64,000 nt of DNA from Artemisia argyi (taxonomy: Eukaryota; Streptophyta; Magnoliopsida; Asterales; Asteraceae): assembly GCA_030686995.1 (NCBI GenBank), contig CM060680.1:201363322-201427321 (forward strand), read 5' to 3'. Under the pieces are notes generated by a model. It saw nothing but the letters and a program-made list of their open reading frames with translations, was not told the DNA's origin and ran no database searches. Positions 55,863 through 64,000 of this stretch are shown piece by piece (the first letter of the stretch is position 1; each line of letters starts with the position of its first letter). Made by a program: the position numbers and the translations under genes.

Positions 55863-57090
55863 AAAATATTGCCATTGTTTGTGTAAATCGATACTGGAAA
55901 ATCAAAGTTTACAAAATTTTACAAAACAATTTACAAGTTTGTTGCTTTGAAACCTTTGTTTTAGTCTTTGCGATAATGATCTACATAAGTGTTGTATCGG
56001 ATCGGTGGTAATCGGCTATTCTATGGGAACCAACTAGGCCAAACGGATCAAGGGGTGATTCCGGGCGAGCTTGAACCATAGATGGTCGGTTACTTAACCC
56101 TGTAGAGTTGTGCTCAGATATCGGGCCTCAGACTATATACATCCTGCTTATACACGGCGGGAAATAGTTTGTACTCCCGATCAGGTTCAAACTACACGGG
56201 CAACTGTTTTGACAGCTTCAGATTGTTGTCGCGAAGACTTACTACGTCGGCGGTAAACACAAGCTTCTAAATTCTTTTGAAAATTTTGTGACATTTCATT
56301 TTCCAATTGTTGTAATTGCTTTACAAACATAGTAAAAATAGTGATACTTACATATAAATTGTAACCTTTATTTATTTAATTTTTTTAATTTACCTAAACT
56401 AATGTTTTAATTTGTTTTTCCTTTTAAGGAATACGAAGCAAAAGTCATTGTTACAAGCAAATTGAAATATTGCCATTGTTTGTGTATTTGTTGTTTTGGT
56501 AAAATCTTTTTAATCGATACTGGAAAATCAAAGTTTACAAAATTTTACAAAACAATTTACAAGTTTGTTGCTTTGAAACCTTTGTTTTAGTCTTTGCGAT
56601 AATGATCTACATAAGTGTTGTATCGGATCGGTGGTAATCGGCTATTCTATGGGAACCAACTAGGCCAAACGGATCAAGGGGTGATTCCGGGCGAGCTTGA
56701 ACCATAGATGGTCGGTTACTTAACCCTGTAGAGTTGTGCTCAGATATCGGGCCTCAGACTATATACATCCTGCTTATACACGGCGGGAAATAGTCTGTAC
56801 TCCCGATCAGGTTCAAACTACACGGGCAACTGTTTTGACAGCTTCAGATTGTTGTCGCGAAGACTTACTACGTCGGCGGTAAACACAAGCTTCTAAATTC
56901 TTTTGAAAATTTTGTGACATTTCATTTTCCAATTGTTGTAATTGCTTTACAAACATAGTAAAAATAGTGATACTTACATATAAATTGTAACCTTTATTTA
57001 TTTAATTTTTTTAATTTACCTAAACTAATGTTTTAATTTGTTTTTCCTTTTAAGGAATACGAAGCAAAAGTCATTGTTACAAGCAAATTG
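55863..57090. repeat. Tandem duplication, period about 627 bp
   Basis: The unit starting AATCGATACTGGAAAATCAA at 55885 repeats at 56512. The two are almost identical; the one change I noticed is GTTTGTACTCC versus GTCTGTACTCC. The first unit lacks a 26-bp stretch (56484-56509). Each unit contains a GC-richer island (for example 55990-56255) and ends with the acceptor TTTTAAG and the first 12 or so codons of the DUF1985 exon. The copy at 56428 is thus a decoy exon start that runs out of homology after GAAAT. Confidence 0.9.
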
Positions 57091-60000
57091 AAATACTTTT
57101 CATTAATCAAAGAAAAGCTCAATGATAATAGAAGAAAATTGTTTAGGAGTACCTGTTTCGGAGGATGGTTGGATATCTTCTTTTTTGAACCTGAACCTCA
57201 TATGTTAAATTACATACTTAAAACACAGGGTTATGTGGATAAAGCTCAGTATGACATGCCCCTTATATATAACGTTGATGGTCGTAGTTTACATTTTGGT
57301 CGTCCCGAGTTTGCTCTTATCACAGGGTTTCGGTTTGGGAATGTTAACTTTGACTTATATAGATCAGGTGAAGTAAAACTTAAGTCTAGGTTATTTCCAA
57401 AAAAGATAGAGGTAAAACTTACCAATTTAGATCTTCTTGGTGTCATTGAAGATGAGGAGTTGTTTGGTAAAATTTCTGATGAAGACGCAATCCGTGTGTG
57501 TCTATTGTTTGTGTACGAGGTAATTTTTTTGGGTAGGTTGTTGGTTGAAGATATATCTGATGTACTTGTTCGTTTGGTTGATGACCTTGACGGATGGAAT
57601 TCCTTTCCATGGGGGGAACATATTTGGCAGCACTTGTATAGACAGTTATTGAATGTCGTATCAAACCACCGATGGGAACACCTGAAGGGACTGAAAAATG
57701 ATCGGAAGTACGTTCCAACATACACTATAAAAGGTTTTGTTTGGGCTTTCAAGGTTAGTCCTACGTCTATCAGAAGTTTCCTTAATTTTTGATAATTTAA
57801 AGTTTGTTTTAGAGATTAAACCAATTTTTATATTTGTAGATATGGATTCTTGAGTCGTTTGAAAAAAGCAGTCATTGGTGGAAAAAAGTCCCGGACATTA
57901 TACCGAGGGCAGTATCGTGGTCAAGGAAACAAAAGTTCACAAAAAATGATTATGGGTTGCTATTTGGCAAGGTTAAACCTTGAAAATTGTTATTAATTAT
58001 TTATTTTTTTATTTTATTAACTTCCTTTATTAAGTGTTTCTACCTTGTTTCTTTTTTATTTAGGATTCGAAGATAATATTTTATCTGAAACCAACGATAG
58101 CAGAGCAGCAGTCGGATTGGTATATGCAGTTTACAGAATATTACGTAGAGTACGTACCACAGAGTGTTCGAACAAGAGTACCACATGCTTACGATGAATA
58201 TCTACAGAAGCTTGCTGCTTCACGTAAACGTGGGAGGACAGAAAAGAGATATTTACCTCTGTATCAAAGGTATCAAACCACTAGTCTTCTAAAAGAGATC
58301 GACCTGAAGGATCATGTGATTCAAGAGCTCAATTCTCGTGTTTTTAAACTTGAGTCTATTATTCAGGTTATTTACTAGTCAGATTAATATAATTAAGTTA
58401 ACTTTTTTTTCCATTTAAAATATTCTAAATGACAATTATTCTTTTAATATTTTATAGGTTATTGCTTCAGAGAGAACTTGCGGATTTCGGGTAATACATT
58501 CATCCCTATAGTTGTTAGTCAACATTTGGTATCTATGCCTTATTAGGTTAATATTATGTAGTGGTGTAAGTCACCATGCATGTTCAGCTAAGACACCAAG
58601 TAGATTTGATAAGTTTTACTTACAATTTGTAGTGGACTATGGGTGCTTAGTTAAATCTGCACATTTGAGCAGTAGTTGTTATTTGATGAAATTTATTGTT
58701 CATTTTGATTTTAATATAGTTAAGATTAATAGTTAAGTAATTGGTTTGGTGATTTGCCTCTTAAATCTGTCTTTCCTTGTTTAATTCTCTCATAACTGTT
58801 TTTAAAGGGGTGTTTGGATCAGCCTCATTCACTGTGCTTGAGGTGGAATTGGTCACGTTTTTTTTGTTCATTCATAATGTCCTAGGATCACTTAGCTTAA
58901 GTAAGTCTCATATTAGCTTAACATAACTTAACCAGCCAATAAAACAGAATACAAGTTCATTTTAGTCAAAAGTTCTTCAATAATTAAAAAAGTCAAAATT
59001 CCTTGTTAGTGCAGAATTTCAATTTTTGACGGATTTTTCATGATTTTTGTGGGTGGATTTAGGCCTTGAAATTTTCAGACATCAAAATCTAACACCTAGT
59101 TTATCAAAACCTGTAGTTATTTCATTTTTAGGAGATTAGTTCAAGCTTGTGCAAGCAGTTGTTTCGACCTGCAGGGCAATGACATGCCCTGCTCCATGAC
59201 CATCATTTTTAGGAGATTAGTCCAAATGTTTGGAGGAAAAATGGATCTTGTTTCTGGATTGTTGATGTTTTAGAAAGTCATTGAGGATATTGCTTGCATG
59301 TTACACCTCCACACTGATTCATCAGTGTGCAATGGCCTAAGTTAAGCTTTTGTGCAATGGCCCTTGCTTGTTTGTCCACTTTTGTGACCTGACCCCAGGG
59401 CCAATACTGAGCAATCAGTATTTGTTCAACTCTTCCCAAGGCACCCAGAAGGTCATACCTTGAGCTTATTTCTTGGCCTTGGACTTTCTGAAAAGTTCAC
59501 CAGCTTAGCTTGTACGGTCAGACACATTTCTAGGCTTTTCAGCTTATTGGTGGGCTTAATTTGAGTTATATAGTTGTCTTACTAACACCTCCATACTGAT
59601 TCATCAGTGTGCAATGGACTAAGTTCGTAAGCTTCTTGTGACTTAACTAGGTAAAAGACCCCACCCTTGGTGTTTTGTGTATTTGGCTAGCTTATCATTT
59701 AAGCTTTTGATATTTGAGCTTATTTCATACCTTACCTCATTTGCCCCTTGTTTTGTTTGTCCACTGACCCCAGGTCCAATACTGATCAATCAGTATTTGA
59801 CCCAATCTTCACAAGGCCCCCACAATAAGGTAACCTTGAGTTTATTCCTCGGCATTGGACTTTCTGAAAAGTTCACCAGCTTAGCTTGTACGGTCTAACC
59901 CTTTTCTAGGCTTTTCAGCTTATTTGATAAGCCCAATTAGGCCTGCAAGTTACCCTAAAGTACCTGTTTGGTCTGTGGTAATTCCAAAGTGCTTATTGTG

Positions 60001-63000
60001 ATTTCTTAGCTTACCCAGTGTGCATTTCTTCTCGCTTTGGCTTATTTTGTACTTAGATAAGTTGTTTTGAACTTATTCGGAATGGGTCTAGATGGGATAG
60101 CTCAGTTTAAGATATGCTTATTTCTTCTTGATTTGTAAGTTTTATGCTTATTTTTTCACATTGTCAGGAAAAATTGGACTTTACTTCGTCGTTTTCCCAT
60201 ATGAGCTGCGAATTTCGTGAACAACTAAACCGTGAATTCTTTGATTTGGTTGACTCGCTTATCTGTAGCATTCGTTCACCGCCTAAAGATGTCGACGATG
60301 ATGATGTTGTTATGGTAAAGTTCTTACCAAACTATCAAGATATTTATTAGTATATTATACCATGTATATAAAAACAGTACATTTTTACAGGAATATCTAT
60401 TGGAAGAGGAACTAAGGTTGCGTAATGAACAGGAAGAAAGGTGGCGGATGGAAGAACAAAAGATGCTGGAAAAAGAGTTTGTTAATGCTTTGAGAGAGGA
60501 GACAAATCGGAGGGTGGAAAATGAAAATATGAAGAAGATTGAAATGGAGAAGAAAAAAGCGTGTGTTGCTTTATATAATTCAGAACATTGGAAGAGAGCC
60601 CAGGAAGACATAAAACCTGAGAAGCGTAGCCACCAAGATGGATCTGAGTCTTCGTATTATTGGTCCAAAACATTTGTTGAACGTGAAAAAAATCGAACAC
60701 CTCCTTTTGGCTGTAGAGATCCAAATATGACGGAGCAGCTAAAACATGTTAAACCTTGGGTTGAGGTACGAAAAAACAGCTTTTTAGATTGTTTCTTCTA
60801 ATACTAATGTTAGTTTACTTATATAGTATCAATCTTTGTGTAGAGTTTTTCTCGCTGGAACACATGCATCAGCAAGGTTAACATTACTAATGAGTACGAC
60901 GAATTCCTTGGAAGGCCTGGGCCCCTTCGCTGTATGTTTCCTTGGTCCAATGAAGTTCATGTTGATCGGAGGTTTTGGGAATCCTTAGTGTGTTTAGACC
61001 CTACTAAACAAGGTTGGCTTATGGATGAGGTAAGACTCATACATATGTAATCAGTTTATTTAATTATTATTATTCTTTAATTATAATTATTTTTTTTAAC
61101 AGCACATGGAGTTGTGGGTGGAATACATGTTGCATTTCAGACCTCAAGACGCTGACTGGACAATGGTTACTCCATACTTTGTTCAGCTCCTCTTACAGGA
61201 CTCCATACCCGTATGGTATGCGAATGGGCAAAAGTACAAAAATCCATGGGGTGATGTTGAGCATGTAAGTCTCGTATTATTTTTTTTATAGGTATATTTT
61301 TTAGGTGTTTTGATAACAAGCCTTATTTTTTTCCTTTCAGGTTTATATGCCTATCAATATAACGCAAAAACATTGGTTTGTCGCACACTTTCATATCAGG
61401 ACCAGTGTCATAATGTTTTATGACAGTGCTCCTAAGGATGAGACACCATCACCTGAGTGGCGTCCCTGGTATTTGCAACTTCGGGCATGTTTACAGGTAT
61501 ACACATTCATCAACAACAAATAATATAAGGCTTAAAAACATTTGCTTTATATATTTAGTCATACATGTTTTGAATATAGTTCATTTAGCAAAATACATTT
61601 CAAAAACTTAAGTCTAAGTTACAATTGAGTTACATGTCTTTGGAGTAATATTTAGAAACAAACTGAATAGTCTAGTCATTCTTAAAAATGGTACAACTAA
61701 CTTATTAAATGAAGTATAACCCTAAACCCTAAAAACTTAAGTTGAGTCTAAAAGTAAAGATTTTAAGTACTAGAAAAGTACAAGAAAATCTAATGGGTTG
61801 TTATTAGCCATAAATTTTCAAGTTCTTTATAAGTTTCCATCCCTAAGTAGTTTTCAGCCAAAAAATTCATCACCCACACTAACCTTCCTTCAAAACCTTA
61901 TATCTTTAACAGCCAAATACTAGAAAATGTCTGATAACATTCCCCTAGAAGTTCAAATGGACATACTTCAACGGCTTCCTGTCAAGCAGGTTCTTCGACA
62001 CCAATCATTTCATTGTTTTTTACGGTGTTAAGCCTGCTGCTACTTTTCCTTTCGTTTTATGCTACAAGCAGAGGTTTAGAGGTTACCATACTTTAGCTGA
62101 TGAAAATTTCGCTTTGACAACTATTACGTCAAACCTAAATTATTCTGATCTCACACCAATTGGTTGGTCCAACGGTGTGTGTGGTTTTATGTATGGTCCT
62201 ATTGTCGCTGATTTTATGGCAATAGTGTTTAACCCTTCCATCAAACGGTCAGCGGGAACCTTTGTCCCGTACTTGACTGTGGCAATGGAATTTGAAAAAC
62301 GCCTATTGGGTTTTGGGGTTCGTCAGGACGCTCTTGATCCAACCATTATCAAGATTGCTTACCCTAACAATCCACAAAAACCAGTTACTGTTTTAATTCA
62401 CACATTCTCTTCAAGAGAATGGAGGATTTTGGAACCTCATTTGTTGCCACCTCCAACAATCAAAATAAAGAAAACAAGTCAAGCTAATATTGGTGATCTG
62501 ATATTCTGGTGTGGGTATGAAAGGGTGTATGCTAATAACGGTGTCTCATGCAAGGTTTATTACATTGTCTCTTTCGACTTGGTGACCCACCGTTTCCAAC
62601 TCTTGGACATACCTGATGAGTTGCTTCGCCAGATTCCTTTACCATTCTTAGTGTCTTCTCTAGGAAACAACCTCGTGATTTCTGGAAACATTGATAAGGA
62701 TAGCCATTATGATTTTTGTATCTGGATGTTGACACTTGTTGGTGGAACCGTTGATTCGTTTACCCGTCTTCTCAAAGTTCCCACACCATGTAAACTCAAA
62801 TTACTTGGTTTTGAGGTTAACAACAACCCGATTATTGAAGTTCAACACCAGGAAGGATTTCCTGCGGTTGTTGTACGATACAGACTTGCTACCGGGAACT
62901 TCCAGAATCTTGGAATCAATGGAGATGTTGGATCTTTTTTCCTCATGCCCTACTGTCAATCACTTCTTATGGTGGACCATGAGGATGCCATGATCTATTA

Positions 63001-63603
63001 AATTGTTGTCTTTTATGGTTTTTAAGTAGTATGTCTTATGTATTCAGTATGTGTTATCAGTCTTTAGTTTAACTAGGAATGTCCTTTGTATGTTATCAGT
63101 GTTTGTTGCTTGTAATCCGTTTAGGATATATGTGAACGTCGAATGTAATCAGTTAATTTCCATCTATGCAATTATTTTTAGTTTCTGTTACAAAATATTA
63201 TGTTTTATTTTTTATTTTTTTTAGTCTTGGTGTGGTTAAAAAAAGTATAGTTACAGATATATTAATTGTTTTATTCATAACGTAATCAAGTTTGTGTAAT
63301 TATTTCTTAATGTAATACTTTTATTTGTGTTAACAGGCTGGACTTCCTATCGTTCTTGAGCAAGCCAATGTATTCGATAAGAAAGGTATAGATCGTACAA
63401 CGTACGCCATCACCTTCGAGAATGCGGTTAACATTCCAACGCAGGGGGGGCTTTTTGGAGATTGCGGTATTTGGGTATGCATATTCTTATACAGGTTGGC
63501 ACACGGGAAGTCTTTGGATGTGGATAATCCGGTACAGGCTGCACTTGCCTATCGTGAGCATTTGGCAGAGTTTTTCTTGAAACACAGAGTTTCTAGTTGG
63601 TAG
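57055..63603 (+). CDS. DUF1985-Ulp1 (C48 SUMO-protease-like) gene, ten visible exons
   Basis: Exons: 57055-57753, 57840-57971, 58064-58366, 58458-58490, 60168-60314, 60391-60765, 60844-61029, 61103-61264, 61341-61496 and 63337-63603. All nine introns are phase 0 with GT..AG, giving 819 codons without a stop. Exon 1 holds DUF1985 (MPLIYNVDGRSLHFGRPEFA, LITGFRFGNVNFDLYRSGE, GKISDEDAIRVCLLFVYEV). Exon 6 is a charged coiled coil (EEELRLRNEQEERWRMEEQ). Exons 8-10 form the Ulp1 fold: His690 in QKHWF, Asp707 in MFYDSAP, Gln767 and Cys774 in TQGGLFGDCGIW, so the triad and oxyanion Gln are intact. Such genes are often carried by plant MULEs (Kaonashi type). The start codon exon was not found; the 5' end lies in or before the 627-bp duplication. 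Confidence 0.85.
59302..59925. repeat. Paired direct repeats with hairpins in intron 4 of the Ulp1 gene
   Basis: Two related blocks (about 59302-59550 and 59585-59925) share ACACCTCCA(C/T)ACTGATTC, TTTCTGAAAAGTTCACCAGC and TTAGCTTGTACGGTC. Each has two hairpins: a CACTGA-TTCA-TCAGTG type at 59311-59328 and 59593-59610, and AATACTGA-NCAA-TCAGTATT at 59403-59422 and 59778-59797. The intron is 1.68 kb, far longer than most of the others, so this is probably an inserted element of unknown type. Confidence 0.65.
61927..63001 (+). pseudogene. F-box gene with internal deletion, nested in an Ulp1 intron
   Basis: Starts at ATG 61927 with MSDNIPLEVQMDILQRLPVK and QVLRHQSFHCFLRC-stop, the beginning of an F-box. 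It then continues one frame over from about 62020 (FYGVKPAATFPFVLCYKQRF) through 62114-63001. That part is an F-box-associated (kelch-like) domain with IGWSNGVCGFMYGPIV, MAIVFNPSIKRSAG, VLIHTFSSREWRIL and KVYYIVSFDLVTHRFQLLD. The middle of the F-box and the linker are missing and the frame shifts at the junction. Substrate receptors of SCF ubiquitin ligases have this layout, but this copy cannot make a normal one. It lies wholly within intron 9 (61497-63336), same strand. Confidence 0.8.
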
Positions 63604-64000
63604 AGATGTTTAATATGGATGATGTAATTCAAATAGGATGTATCACGGGAGCAATTTTGTATTATGGGGTCAAGTTTGTATTAGATAACTATATAAAATG
63701 ATGTATGAACTTCTTTATGTAATATGCTCCCTGTTTGTTATGGATTTTGTTTTGTAAATTGTTGACATGTACAAGGTCGCATTGAAAAATGGTTATGCAC
63801 CTGATTCGACAATGTATGAAGTAAGACTGATTGTTTTTTTTCCGTATACAGTAAACCTTTTCCCATATTTATTTCGATTAAGGTTACTACTGACAAATAC
63901 AATATTTACTTGCAGACCAATGAGATGTTTAGAATGTGTGCAAGGTGAACTGTACATGCTAAATTTAGCAGATTTTCTTGACTGCTTCCCATTTGCAAGG
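63604..64000 (+). other. 3' flank of the Ulp1 gene, possible small exons
   Basis: Mostly a 3' untranslated and intergenic stretch. From ATG 63767 a short frame (MYKVALKNGYAPDSTMYE) ends at a donor-like GTAAGA. A later acceptor-like TTGCAG precedes TNEMFRMCAR and a stop. It could be a further gene beginning near the window edge; support is weak. Confidence 0.25.

Noticed and set aside
61725..61745. Telomere-like AACCCTAAACCCTAAA phrase
   Set aside because: Only two to three units within an intron; too short to be an interstitial telomere tract.
1..64000. tRNA, rRNA or organelle-derived DNA
   Set aside because: None recognised on reading both strands by eye; a covariance-model search would be decisive.

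Overview
The window is nuclear DNA of a flowering plant. It is AT-rich, with intron-split genes using GT..AG junctions and a dense mix of plant transposons: Copia, LINE, MULE, PIF/Harbinger, Helitron, hAT-like and foldback elements. The kinase and transposon families look most like those of the daisy family (Asteraceae). That placement is inference from family resemblance, not a database result.

Left part (1-32 kb). An ankyrin-gene first exon (511-895) runs off the left edge. Next is a solitary protein kinase exon (1915-2808). Upstream of it is a block of about 8 kb (3065-11007) holding fragments of a TrpD-like (anthranilate phosphoribosyltransferase-like) gene and the front of a dead MULE. 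The same block recurs at 23580-32130. Comparing the two copies shows insertions with their empty sites: a Helitron and a hAT-like MITE in copy A, and a PIF/Harbinger element in extra sequence of copy B. Between the copies lie a 32-bp minisatellite, a second Helitron and the main finding: three kinase-coding exons in a row on the minus strand (18987 down to 15390). Phase-0 introns with good splice sites join them, so they read as one triple-kinase protein of about 956 residues. A shortened Copia element (20354-23423) follows.

Middle part (32-47 kb). This is mostly gene-poor: a foldback MITE, a LINE fragment, and a possible 6.3-kb Helitron (38649-44995) holding gene scraps such as an RMI1-like exon. 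A broken synaptotagmin-like C2 gene (45694-46653) closes it.

Right part (47-64 kb). A third kinase copy (47696-49961) has two kinase exons. Its first kinase is frameshifted by 5 bp, and its promoter holds a very young Copia-type element (50031-52937) with LTRs identical by eye, a 5-bp target duplication and a Gag-protease-only ORF. The empty site survives upstream of the kinase at 1915-2808. A frameshifted LINE ORF1, a cluster of GGGCGACT motifs and a 627-bp tandem duplication lead into a ten-exon DUF1985-Ulp1 protease gene (57055-63603). That gene has an open frame and an intact catalytic triad, and a broken F-box gene sits in its ninth intron.

How the parts relate: the kinase units descend from one two-kinase ancestor (kinase 1, intron, kinase 2) by duplication. 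One copy lost kinase 2, one doubled it and one lost kinase 1. The transposons record the order of events.
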